Assembly: GCF_005217615.1 (NCBI RefSeq)
Contig: NZ_SZNK01000001.1
Location: 3,668,501-3,732,500, forward strand
Direction of reading: 5' to 3'
From: Brevibacillus antibioticus
GTDB lineage: Bacteria > Bacillota > Bacilli > Brevibacillales > Brevibacillaceae
DNA: 64,000 bases
The position numbers and the translations under genes were made by a program. The notes below the pieces were generated by a model that searched no databases, was not told the origin of the DNA, and saw only the letters and a list, made by a program, of their open reading frames with translations. Of this stretch, positions 16,220 to 24,290 are shown in pieces (position 1 is the stretch's first letter; each line of letters begins with the position of its first letter).

Positions 16220-16906
16220 ATGAAAAAGAATTCAGTTATCCTGACTGCCTCAGTTGCCACGCTCGTGGTTGGTATCGGGGGTTACATGCTCTATGACTAT
16301 TTTGCGGGAAACCATGTGGAGATCCGGCCTGCAGCTGCGGTAGCCGTAGCCTCATCTACCACTTCCTCTACGCCTTTGACAGCAGATCAACTGAATAAAA
16401 AATGGACGATCAATGACCAGTCCAAAGTCTATTTCTCCGTAACGACGTCGAAAGAAACGGTAAACTTTGAAATGGACGGCATTACTGGCAGTTGGGATGT
16501 GAACCTCTCTGCACCCGACCAAATGAAAGCAACAGCTTCCGCTGACTTGAATAAGCTGAACTCCGGTAATGAAAAACGCGACACCCATATCAAATCTCCT
16601 GATTACTTTGATACAGCCGTCCATCCAGCTGCTACTTTTGAAGCGAAATCCTTTGAGAACTGGCCATCCACATGGACAGAAGGACAAAAGGCTTCGTTCA
16701 CCATCAATGGCGTCCTGACCGTAAGAGGAATTGCCAAAGATGTGAAAATTGATGCTGACTCGATTTATTCCCAAGGCAAGCTGCAATTGGAGGGAACTTC
16801 CGTCGTAACGTTTGGTGACTTCGGATTGACTAGCCCTCATACGATCGTCGCCAAAACAGAGGAAAACATTACTATTACACTGCGACTCGCGTTGGATGCT
16901 GTTTAA
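16220..16906 (+). CDS. YceI family secreted/membrane-anchored lipocalin-like protein
   Basis: A 228-residue protein with an N-terminal hydrophobic anchor (about 7-28, VILTASVATLVVGIGGYMLYDYF) and a linker rich in A/S/T. The YceI domain begins WTINDQSKVYFSVTTS. Its hallmarks are present: KLNSGNEKRDTHIKSPDYFD, FEAKSF, and FTINGVLTVRGIAKDV. YceI folds bind isoprenoid-like or fatty lipids in a beta barrel. GGAGG precedes the ATG. It is divergent from the two-component genes and a likely target. Confidence 0.88.
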   Translation: MKKNSVILTASVATLVVGIGGYMLYDYFAGNHVEIRPAAAVAVASSTTSSTPLTADQLNKKWTINDQSKVYFSVTTSKETVNFEMDGITGSWDVNLSAPDQMKATASADLNKLNSGNEKRDTHIKSPDYFDTAVHPAATFEAKSFENWPSTWTEGQKASFTINGVLTVRGIAKDVKIDADSIYSQGKLQLEGTSVVTFGDFGLTSPHTIVAKTEENITITLRLALDAV

Positions 16907-16936
16907 TCAGTCCTTTTCGCGCGAACTGCTTACAGG

Positions 16937-16965
16937 GACGTCTGACCTTCACAGACGTCTTTTTT
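16937..16965 (+). terminator. Terminator after YceI gene
   Basis: GACGTCTG-accttca-CAGACGTC is followed by six T. Confidence 0.85.
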
Positions 16966-16988
16966 CACAGTTTTTTACATTGTAATAT

Positions 16989-17010
16989 TGACATTGTTAA
17001 AACAATATCA
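16989..17010. promoter_or_regulatory. 22-bp palindromic operator before the NAD gene set
   Basis: TGACATTGTT-AA-AACAATATCA is a near-perfect inverted repeat in the promoter region 50 bp before the NrtR-like gene. It is a probable NrtR operator (inference). Confidence 0.5.
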
Positions 17011-17059
17011 TAGCATGAAAATATGAGAACAGATTCGAGCAAACGGAAAGGATGATCTT

Positions 17060-17848
17060 GTGAGTACGTCTCCCCTTCGAGCCAAACGCATCCACTTTCG
17101 GACCAAAAAGTACCGCTCGCCGGATGGACTTCCTACAGATATTTGCCTCTTTACGCTCCTTTCCATCCCGCGCCAAACGAAAACCAAATCGTTGCCACTC
17201 AAGCAATTGGCCGTTCTTCTGATCAAGCGAAAAAGCAATATATTTGGAGAGCAATGGGCCTTGCCTGGCGGTTTTTCCCATGAATCGGAGACACTGGACG
17301 AATGCGCCTATCGTGAGTTAAAAGAAGAGACGAATATTGACCGCGATGTACACATCGAACAGCTGAAGACATACTACAAGCCGGGAAGAGACCCTCGTGG
17401 TTGGATCCCAAGCGTTGCCTATGTCTCCCTCGTTCATGAAGACTTATTGAAGCACGCACAGGCAAACGACGATGCATCAGACGCGCAGCTGTTTCCGATT
17501 GAGGAAGCCTTTGCCCTCAACCTCGCTTTTGATCATCGTGAAATTTTGACTGACGCCTTACAGCGCGTTCGTGAGCAGATGCTACAAACAACTATCGCCA
17601 AAGCTTTTTTGCCAGATGAGTTTACCTTGAGTGAATTACTGCAAGTGATCGAGACCGTCGTTCCATCCTTTTTGGCAAAAGATCGCGGCAATTTTGAGCG
17701 GCGCCTGCTTGCGACAACCAGACGGCAAGGACTTCTCGAGCCAGTTCTATCGGCTGACGGACAGCCTGTCTACTCGACCGAGTTTTCGAATTCGCCAGCC
17801 AAGCTCTATCGCTTTACCGGCTTTACGCCAATCGCCATGATTTACTGA
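17060..17848 (+). CDS. NUDIX-domain protein with NrtR-like winged-helix C-terminus
   Basis: A 262-residue protein. The N-terminal NUDIX domain (about 30-160) has the box GGFSHESETLDECAYRELKE followed by ETNI, so G-x5-E-x7-REUxEE is kept but the usual Gly near the end is Asn. The C-terminal half (about 165-262) contains the winged-helix-like FTLSELLQVIETVVP and GNFERRLLATTRRQGLLEPV segments of NrtR proteins. NrtR regulators sense ADP-ribose-type ligands and repress NAD genes. A nicotinamidase and a NadD-like gene follow within 30 bp each, fitting that role. The GTG start has AAAGGATG upstream. Confidence 0.8.
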   Translation: MSTSPLRAKRIHFRTKKYRSPDGLPTDICLFTLLSIPRQTKTKSLPLKQLAVLLIKRKSNIFGEQWALPGGFSHESETLDECAYRELKEETNIDRDVHIEQLKTYYKPGRDPRGWIPSVAYVSLVHEDLLKHAQANDDASDAQLFPIEEAFALNLAFDHREILTDALQRVREQMLQTTIAKAFLPDEFTLSELLQVIETVVPSFLAKDRGNFERRLLATTRRQGLLEPVLSADGQPVYSTEFSNSPAKLYRFTGFTPIAMIY

Positions 17849-17876
17849 AAAAGTCCACATTCAGGAGGTTTTTGCT

Positions 17877-18422
17877 ATGAAAGCTTTGATTGTGATCGAC
17901 TACACGAATGATTTTGTCGCGACAGATGGTGCATTGACTTGTGGGGAGCCTGGTCAGGCTATTGAAGGACGCATTGGAGAGTTGATCCGCGACTTCCTCG
18001 CAGAAGGCGACTTTGTCGTCATGGCAGTGGACGCTCATCGAGAACAGGACCCGTACCATCCTGAGACTGGACTCTACCCTCCGCACAACATTATCGGTTC
18101 GACTGGCCGGAATTTGTATGGCAGCATTCAGGACATTTACGAGGAATTTGAAGATACCGTTCACTGGATGGATAAGACGCGCTACAGTGCTTTCCAAGGC
18201 ACCGACCTTGCATTATTGTTGCGCACGAGAGGTATTACTGAGATTCATCTGGTAGGTGTCTGCACAGACATTTGTGTGCTGCATACAGCGATTGAAGGCT
18301 TTTATAACGGCTTTTCTGTCGTCATCCACGAGGATGCCGTAGCGAGCTTTCTTCCCGAAGGTCACAAATGGGCTCTCAGTCATTTTCAAAACCAGCTTGG
18401 CATGACTGTTCGAAAAAAATAA
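17877..18422 (+). CDS. pncA: Nicotinamidase-like cysteine hydrolase
   Basis: A 181-residue isochorismatase-fold hydrolase. The catalytic triad is Asp9 (ALIVIDYTNDFV), Lys in WMDKTRYSAFQGTDL (about 102), and Cys in LVGVCTDICVLHTAIEGF (about 127-132). Metal ligands are probably Asp/His in AVDAHREQDPYHPE. The likely reaction is nicotinamide to nicotinate. Its position between an NrtR-like regulator and a NadD-like adenylyltransferase supports this over other isochorismatase substrates. AGGAGG precedes the ATG. Confidence 0.82.
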   Translation: MKALIVIDYTNDFVATDGALTCGEPGQAIEGRIGELIRDFLAEGDFVVMAVDAHREQDPYHPETGLYPPHNIIGSTGRNLYGSIQDIYEEFEDTVHWMDKTRYSAFQGTDLALLLRTRGITEIHLVGVCTDICVLHTAIEGFYNGFSVVIHEDAVASFLPEGHKWALSHFQNQLGMTVRKK

Positions 18423-18451
18423 CAGGCTCATGACGATAGGAGGCTATTTTT

Positions 18452-19090
18452 ATGCGAATCGGCGTTTATGGTAGCAGCTTTGACCCCATCACGTACAGCC
18501 ATTTGTTCACGGCTGCAACCGTCGCTCACCGGAGACGACTGGACAAAATCATTTTCGTACCCTGCTCTTCGAAGCGTCATGACAAAAAATTGCAGACAGA
18601 GGATGCCCATCGCTTGCACATGCTCAAACTGGCTTTGGCTGGCTGTGAACACAAAACAAACAAAGATGGCGAACCCCTTTTCGAGATTTCAACAGTCGAA
18701 ATGGATGCCTTGCCAGGTGAAACCTATACGTACGATACGATGATGCACATGAAAAAGAAGTACCCGAGCGACGAGCTCTTTTTCATCATGGGATCGGATT
18801 TGTTAGAGGGACTGTCGAACTGGGGCAACGCTGAAAAGCTGGTCGCAGGCTTCAACTTCATCGTGATGTCGCGCGAAGGCTATCCGACCGCTGACCTGAT
18901 CGCGGAGGACGCGCTGCTACGCAATCATGACGAGCATTTCCTCATTATGAGCAAGGGCATCAACATGGGAATCAGCTCTACCTACATCCGCGACGAAATC
19001 CGCAAAGGCGGCGATCCCAGCTTCCTGTTGCCCGATGCTTGCCTTCAGTACATTTATGAAAATGGAATCTACAAAGAACCCTACGTATAG
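18452..19090 (+). CDS. nadD: Nicotinate-nucleotide adenylyltransferase (NadD-type)
   Basis: A 212-residue nucleotidyltransferase. GVYGSSFDPITYSHL is the variant (H/T)xGH ATP-binding motif, with Ser in place of Gly. MGSDLLEGLSNW is the substrate-binding region, and GISSTYIRDEIRKG the ISSTxIR motif. It would make deamido-NAD from NaMN in the salvage route started by the adjacent nicotinamidase. A second, housekeeping nadD may exist elsewhere. GATAGGAGG precedes the ATG; a terminator follows. Confidence 0.82.
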   Translation: MRIGVYGSSFDPITYSHLFTAATVAHRRRLDKIIFVPCSSKRHDKKLQTEDAHRLHMLKLALAGCEHKTNKDGEPLFEISTVEMDALPGETYTYDTMMHMKKKYPSDELFFIMGSDLLEGLSNWGNAEKLVAGFNFIVMSREGYPTADLIAEDALLRNHDEHFLIMSKGINMGISSTYIRDEIRKGGDPSFLLPDACLQYIYENGIYKEPYV

Positions 19091-19104
19091 TCTCCATAAG
19101 AAAA

Positions 19105-19141
19105 ACAGCCGAACCTGTGTGAAGTGTCGGCTGTTTTCTTT
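19105..19141 (+). terminator. Terminator after nadD
   Basis: ACAGCCGA and TCGGCTGT arms followed by TTTCTTTG. Confidence 0.75.
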
Positions 19142-19151
19142 GTCGTCTCCA

Positions 19152-20057
19152 TCAACGATTGAGATGATTGGCAATTGCAGGTTGTCGTATCTTTTTCTGA
19201 TAGTTCACCAAGCAAATACTGCACACGATCAATACGAGACCTGCGATAAGCGAATACGTAACCGGCTCGTCCATGAAAATGGTGCCAGTGACGACTGCGA
19301 TGAGCGGCACGAGAAACGTAAAGGCGGCCACCTTGCTCGCTTCTCCTGCATTTACAAGCCCAAAGTAAATGACAATGGCAATCGGCACACCAAATGTAGC
19401 GCCATAGCCAAGACCGATCAGATATGGAGCATTCCAGACAATGTCAGACCAGCTCTCTACGCCTGTCCCCAAAAGAGTTAAGGCCGCGCCACCAATGATG
19501 CATTGCATGGCAACCATCCACAGCGAATCTACCTTGGCACTGACTTTTTTCACATAGATCACGCCCAGCGCCCACGTAAGAGCCGTCAACAAACCTAAAA
19601 TGACGCCCACGATGGAAACCTGACCAGTGAGTCCATCTGCACTGACCGCCAGTATCCCTATGAATCCCATGATCAGCCCAATGATCTTGAGCACCGTCAT
19701 GCTCTCACCCAGCCACAACCAGGCAAAGAGCCCAATCAGGATTGGCTGGAAATACACCAATACAGAGAATAATCCACCTGGCAAATACACAAGTCCAACT
19801 GTCTGAATGCCGTAAAAGCACAATGTATTCAGAAGAGCAGATATACAATAACGCAACCAGTTTTCACTCCAGTTGATCTTTTTCCATTTCGGTAAAATGA
19901 ATAAAGCGAGCAAAAGTCCGCCAATCAGCGAACGCATTCCTGCGAATAAAATCGGTGGCGTATAGGCGAGTGACATTTTGTAGATCGACCAGCTTAATCC
20001 CCACATCAACACTAAACTTGCAATAGCGACTACAGTCTTACCCGAAAACTTTCCCAC
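19152..20057 (-). CDS. EamA/DMT family transporter
   Basis: A 301-residue membrane protein with about 10 helices in two EamA repeats (about 8-140 and 150-285). ILFAGMRSLIGGLLLALFILP and AALTLLGTGVESWSD occur in equivalent places of each half. The C-terminal tail is basic (YQKKIRQPAIANHL). Members export amino acids or other metabolites; the substrate is unknown. The GTG start has GGGAGG 6 bp upstream. Confidence 0.88.
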   Translation of the reverse strand: MGKFSGKTVVAIASLVLMWGLSWSIYKMSLAYTPPILFAGMRSLIGGLLLALFILPKWKKINWSENWLRYCISALLNTLCFYGIQTVGLVYLPGGLFSVLVYFQPILIGLFAWLWLGESMTVLKIIGLIMGFIGILAVSADGLTGQVSIVGVILGLLTALTWALGVIYVKKVSAKVDSLWMVAMQCIIGGAALTLLGTGVESWSDIVWNAPYLIGLGYGATFGVPIAIVIYFGLVNAGEASKVAAFTFLVPLIAVVTGTIFMDEPVTYSLIAGLVLIVCSICLVNYQKKIRQPAIANHLNR

Positions 20058-20123
20058 GAGGGGCCTCCCTTTCTAGCTGCACACTTGCACTTATGTTTTT
20101 GTCCGCCTCTTATCGTACCACAC

Positions 20124-20156
20124 AAAAGAAGAAGCCGGATGTTCTCACCCGGCTTT
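20124..20156 (-). terminator. Terminator after GGDEF-EAL gene
   Basis: AGCCGG and CCGGCT arms with CTTCTTTTG on the minus-strand 3' side. Confidence 0.7.
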
Positions 20157-20169
20157 CCTTTCTGCCATA

Positions 20170-22296
20170 TTATTGCAGCTCTTGTCGCAGGAACTGGTCG
20201 AAAGCATCTGTCGGAAGCGGCCTACTGAACAGGTAGCCTTGACCGTGGTCGCAGCCATTTTCCTTCAAAGCTGCTACTTGATCATGGAGCTCAATTCCCT
20301 CTGCGATGACATTCATATTGAGACTTTGTGCGATGGTGACAATTGCTTTTACAATTGCTTGACTCTCTTGATTATGATGAATGTCACGAATAAACGAGGC
20401 GTCAATTTTGATTGTATCAACTGGCAAGCTTTTAATATAACTAAACGAGCTATAGCCTGTCCCAAAATCATCAATCGAAATTTGGATACCGATATCCCGA
20501 ATCTGTTGCAGGACTGCCGTCGCCTCTTCCATTTTGACAAAAATACTCTCCGTAATCTCGAGCTCCAGCCAATCAGGTGACAGATTTGTTTCCTGAAGAA
20601 TATCCTTGATCATCTCGATCAGATCCTTTTGATAGATCTGTCTCGCTGACAAATTCACAGAGACTCTTAGCGTATATCCTTGATCGTGCCAGATTTTATT
20701 TTGTTTGCACGCCTGTTTCAAAATCCATTCTCCGAGCGCCAGGATCATCCCTGTCTCCTCGGCGATTGGAATAAAGCGATTCGGCGGAATGATGCCCAGC
20801 TCTGGATGCACCCATCTGACGAGCGCCTCCATGCCTGTCATCGCGCTTGTCGCGATATCGATTTTGGGCTGATAGTAAATTTGGAACTGCTCTTGTTCAA
20901 TGGCTTTCCGCATCTCATTTTCCATCAAGATACGCTCCAGCGACTTCGCCTCCATCGTCGGATCGAAAAAGTCATAGCCATTCTTCCCGCGCGATTTTAC
21001 GGTATACAATGCCGTATCGGCCCTTTTCAACAAATCTTCGGGATTGTCTCCATCCTGCGGGTACAGGGCGATGCCGACGCTGCACGACACGGTGAATACA
21101 TGACCAGCCAATTCAAACGGCCGCTGCAGCTGATACATGATCTGCTCTGCCAATGCAGTCACTTCGTTGCGATCTTGCACCTGGTTCTGCATGATCGTAA
21201 ATTCGTCTCCACCTAGCCTGGCCACGACATCTCCTGGCTTGAGGCATGCCTGTAGACGCTTTGCTGCTTTGATCAGCAACATATCCCCTACGTCATGACC
21301 AAACGAATCGTTCACATCCTTGAAGCGATCCAAATCCAAAAACAGCACAGCCAGATTCGATTGGAAACGCTTGGCCTGAATCATTTCCTTGCTGAGCTGT
21401 TGGACATACATCCGTCGATTCGGCAGGTCTGTCAACGCATCGTGATAAGCCAAGTGGTGAATCGTCTCTTCGGACCGTTTTCGGTCTGTGACGTCACGGG
21501 TAACGAGGAGAAGCTTGGTCACATTTCCTTCCTCATCCATAATCGGATTGATTTTGCTTTCTGTCCAGATCACATCGTTTCTTTGGGTATTAATCCGGCA
21601 TTCTACCATGTACTCCTTACGAGTAGAGAAGGCATGATGAATCGCATAAGCAAAAATATCCCGGTCATCCTCCACAATCCACTCGAACAGGTTTAGGATT
21701 TCCTCATCAGGAACGGTATGCTCCCATACACGCTTGTGAGACGGGGACAAATAAAGAAATTCCCCATCCAGGTTGATGATGCTGATGATATCCGACGTGT
21801 TTTCCGCGATGATACGATACTTTTCTTCACTCCGCTTGAGCTCGTCTTCCATCTGCTTACGAGCTGTGATATCACTGCGAATGGAAAGGTATTGGTAGAT
21901 TTCGCCCGCTTGGTTCTTAAATGGCACGATGGTGGTATCGACCCAATAATAGCCGTCATCTTTTGCGCGATTCCGAATTTCTCCCCGCCAGACCTGGCCA
22001 GATCTAATACAAGACCACATTTCTTTAAAAAAGCTTTTCGGATGGTAACCCGAATTAAGAATACGATGGTCATTTCCAATCAATTCGCTTCGATCGTATT
22101 TCGATATGCGGCAAAATTGCTCATTTGCCCGCAAAATAATCCCCTTATGGTCCGTAATTGCTAAGATCGTGGATTGGTCCAAAGCGTATTTGACATCTGC
22201 CAGCTCATTCACAACCATGTTCAGCTCACCATCTTTTTCGCGTAGTAGCCCTACCCAATCTTGTGGTGTCAGTGAAGACATCATTTGGTTTTTCAT
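20170..22296 (-). CDS. PAS-PAS-GGDEF-EAL cyclic-di-GMP signalling protein
   Basis: A 708-residue soluble protein. PAS1 is about 30-145 (ILAITDHKGIILRANEQFC), PAS2 about 150-270, GGDEF about 280-440 and EAL about 450-700. The diguanylate cyclase motif is intact (RLGGDEFTIM). EAL residues appear intact: MEALVRWVHPE, VSVNLSARQ, LELEITESIF, IDDFGTGYSSFSYIKSL, IKIDASFI, and VIAEGIE. Both activities are therefore possible; the net direction cannot be told. No membrane segment, so it senses a cytoplasmic signal via PAS. ATG 22296 with AGGTG is preferred over GTG 22305. The c-di-GMP riboswitch at 34.3 kb is a potential downstream reader. Confidence 0.92.
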   Translation of the reverse strand: MKNQMMSSLTPQDWVGLLREKDGELNMVVNELADVKYALDQSTILAITDHKGIILRANEQFCRISKYDRSELIGNDHRILNSGYHPKSFFKEMWSCIRSGQVWRGEIRNRAKDDGYYWVDTTIVPFKNQAGEIYQYLSIRSDITARKQMEDELKRSEEKYRIIAENTSDIISIINLDGEFLYLSPSHKRVWEHTVPDEEILNLFEWIVEDDRDIFAYAIHHAFSTRKEYMVECRINTQRNDVIWTESKINPIMDEEGNVTKLLLVTRDVTDRKRSEETIHHLAYHDALTDLPNRRMYVQQLSKEMIQAKRFQSNLAVLFLDLDRFKDVNDSFGHDVGDMLLIKAAKRLQACLKPGDVVARLGGDEFTIMQNQVQDRNEVTALAEQIMYQLQRPFELAGHVFTVSCSVGIALYPQDGDNPEDLLKRADTALYTVKSRGKNGYDFFDPTMEAKSLERILMENEMRKAIEQEQFQIYYQPKIDIATSAMTGMEALVRWVHPELGIIPPNRFIPIAEETGMILALGEWILKQACKQNKIWHDQGYTLRVSVNLSARQIYQKDLIEMIKDILQETNLSPDWLELEITESIFVKMEEATAVLQQIRDIGIQISIDDFGTGYSSFSYIKSLPVDTIKIDASFIRDIHHNQESQAIVKAIVTIAQSLNMNVIAEGIELHDQVAALKENGCDHGQGYLFSRPLPTDAFDQFLRQELQ

Positions 22297-22322
22297 TTCT
22301 ATCACCTGCTTTGGATACAGTC

Positions 22323-22350
22323 AAAAAAAATGATCCTTACAGAAGGATCG
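22323..22350 (-). terminator. Hairpin with T-run between oxidase and GGDEF-EAL genes
   Basis: GATCCTT-ctgt-AAGGATC is followed on the minus strand by ATTTTTTTT. It lies 27 bp before the GGDEF-EAL start, so it may terminate or attenuate. Confidence 0.6.
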
Positions 22351-22452
22351 TAACGTTCAGATTACAAGTTCGTTCCATTTTACCATGTTTTACCGAAAGA
22401 TCAACGAGAACACTGCGGTAGAAACAACATTTTTGCAAAAAAATGAACCAGT

Positions 22453-22503
22453 GCATGTAGCCCGGCTCACTTTTTTCAACAATGGGTATGTACGGGCTGC
22501 ATC
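22453..22503 (-). terminator. Hairpin directly after oxidase gene
   Basis: GCAGCCCG and CGGGCTAC arms flank a T-rich loop. It is just downstream of the oxidase stop. Confidence 0.4.
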
Positions 22504-22505
22504 GC

Positions 22506-23651
22506 TTACAATCGGGCAAGAATGCTGCGATTGAGGTCTGCAACAGAATTGCTGCCAGACAGCGCCATCGCGACGTCAAATTCATGGATGAGTGTATCTA
22601 ACACACTCGCTACGCCTTGCTCTCCGGCAACAGCCAGTCCATACAGGAATGGGCGACCAATCAGGATGGCATTGGCCCCTAAAGCAATCGCTTTAACAAC
22701 ATCTGCTCCTGTACGCACGCCACTGTCGAGCAAGACAGGTATTTTGCCCGCTACCACCTCAGCAATCGCTGGCAACGCATCCAGCGTAGAAATAGCGCCA
22801 TCCATCTGCCGCCCACCGTGATTGGAGACAATGATTCCATCTACACCATGCTCTAAAGCAAGTCGCGCATCATCCGGATGCAAAATGCCTTTTACCAAAA
22901 TCGGCAGACGGGTATGCTCACGCAAAAAAGCGATATCGTTCCAATTCAACGCTGGATGATAAATGTTTTTCAACACTTCCTCCACTGCATTCTCCGGCGT
23001 TACCTCAGGGAGTCTCGAGCAAAAAACAGGGTCTGTCAAGTAATTTGCCAGTCCTCTTCCTTCGCGCAATGGCGAATACCCGTTGCGGAAGTCTCTGCGC
23101 TTCCACCCTAGCATAACGGTATCTACCGTGAGGACAATGGCAGAATAGCCAGACTTTTCCGCTCGTCTGACCATGCTCGCCGAAACCTCTCGATCATTCG
23201 ACCAATAGAGCTGGAACCAGCGATAGGTATCGCCCATCACTTCGGCAATCTGTTCGAGTGAGTGAGCCGAAACCGTACTGGCTACGAACGGCACTCCGGC
23301 TGCTACTGCTGCCTTGGCCGACGCCAGCTCTCCATCGGGATGTGAAATCGTCTGCATGCCAACAGGGGCCAAGAAGAGCGGCGTGCGCAGCGCTTGATTG
23401 TACATCGAAATACCGAGCGTGCGATTCGTCACATCCCTCATCATCCGCGGAATGATTGCCCAACGAGAAAAAGCTGTCCGGTTTTCTACCAGCGTTTCCT
23501 CTGCCCCTGATCCCCCGGCAACGTAATCAAATGGTCCATCCGGCAAAACCTCTCGCGCCTTTTTCTCCCAATCTTCAATGGAAATCGGCAGTGCCTGCGT
23601 TTCCTTGTTCACACGGGTAAATAAGAGTGATTCCTCATTTGTTTTTGTCAT
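22506..23651 (-). CDS. FMN-dependent alpha-hydroxy-acid oxidase (lactate 2-monooxygenase-like)
   Basis: A 381-residue FMN TIM-barrel enzyme. FDYVAGGSGAEETL is the family N-terminal signature. FMN-site segments are PVGMQTISHPDGE and FQLYWSNDREV. LVKGILHPDDA carries the barrel Lys, SNHGGRQMDGA has the catalytic His and adjacent Arg, and LLDSGVRTGADVVKAIALGA binds phosphate. The segment LGWKRRDFRNGYSPLREG resembles lactate monooxygenases more than glycolate oxidases. It oxidises a small 2-hydroxy acid using O2. The ATG at 23651 has AAAGGAAG; the longer frame to 23684 does not. Confidence 0.88.
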   Translation of the reverse strand: MTKTNEESLLFTRVNKETQALPISIEDWEKKAREVLPDGPFDYVAGGSGAEETLVENRTAFSRWAIIPRMMRDVTNRTLGISMYNQALRTPLFLAPVGMQTISHPDGELASAKAAVAAGVPFVASTVSAHSLEQIAEVMGDTYRWFQLYWSNDREVSASMVRRAEKSGYSAIVLTVDTVMLGWKRRDFRNGYSPLREGRGLANYLTDPVFCSRLPEVTPENAVEEVLKNIYHPALNWNDIAFLREHTRLPILVKGILHPDDARLALEHGVDGIIVSNHGGRQMDGAISTLDALPAIAEVVAGKIPVLLDSGVRTGADVVKAIALGANAILIGRPFLYGLAVAGEQGVASVLDTLIHEFDVAMALSGSNSVADLNRSILARL

Positions 23652-23775
23652 CTGGTTTGCTTCCTTTCTGCGATCATCTTTCATCTTTTTTATCTCAATT
23701 CACGTAAATTCTCAATAGTCTTAATCTAAACTCTATTATTGAGCTTGTCCACTTTCACACACGCCTTTTTCAAGG

Positions 23776-24036
23776 CTACTTTTTCTTTTTGCCTTTTCGG
23801 GCTTTGCGACGGATTTGTTTCTTTGCTTTTTTTGCCTTCATTCCACGGGAAATTGAACCCACCCATGTGATGGTCTGACTATTTTCATTGATGACCTTCA
23901 CTACATTACCGCTATTATTTCCACCAGAGCCAGCAAACGCTTTGGTTACGCTTTTCGGGGAGTTGTTTGCCGTATCGCCAAAGTTGATATTCCCGACATT
24001 ATTGGTAATTGTCACCGTGCCCACAAAAGTCGGCAA
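23776..24036 (-). CDS. GerPA/GerPF-family spore germination-like protein with basic tail
   Basis: An 86-residue protein. The TTG start at 24036 is chosen because GGAGGGAGGAG lies directly upstream and because the family begins MPxFVGxVxI; here it reads MPTFVGTVTI. INFGDTANNSPKSVTKAFAG and SGGNNSGNVV match the conserved GerPA/PF core. GerP proteins are spore-coat proteins that aid germinant access. The last 22 residues are almost all Lys/Arg (KAKKAKKQIRRKARKGKKKK), an unusual extension that could bind DNA or acidic coat material. Using the first ATG/TTG of the open frame would wrongly add the upstream terminator region. Confidence 0.75.
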   Translation of the reverse strand: MPTFVGTVTITNNVGNINFGDTANNSPKSVTKAFAGSGGNNSGNVVKVINENSQTITWVGSISRGMKAKKAKKQIRRKARKGKKKK

Positions 24037-24140
24037 AACTCCTCCCTCCCCGTTGCGTAATGGCTTATTTCCATCATATTCGAACGGTTTTGAGCCCGCT
24101 TGGACGATGGTTGAGGGCATTTGTCCGATGTAATCTTGCG

Positions 24141-24180
24141 AAAAAAAATCTCCCCGAGTAGACAAAGCTACGCGAGGAGA
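24141..24180 (-). terminator. Terminator between SDR remnant and GerP-like gene
   Basis: A long imperfect stem, CTCCtCGcGTAG...CTACtCGgGGAG, is followed on the minus strand by eight T. Confidence 0.8.
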
Positions 24181-24290
24181 AGGACCTTTTTATTGCGTGG
24201 TATAACACCGCCATCGACCAGCAGGGTTGTCCCTGTGACGAAGGAAGCATCGTCGCTGGCAAGGAACAGAGCAGCCTTTTTCATTGTTCC
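24168..24290 (-). pseudogene. C-terminal remnant of a short-chain dehydrogenase (SDR)
   Basis: Directly after the lipoprotein stop, a frame of about 41 codons reads VGTMKKAALFLASDDASFVTG, then TTLLVDGGVIPRN and a stop. FLASDDASFVTG..L.VDGG is the universal SDR C-terminus. The rest of the gene is missing, so this is debris from a deletion that joined the lipoprotein gene to an SDR end. Confidence 0.7.
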
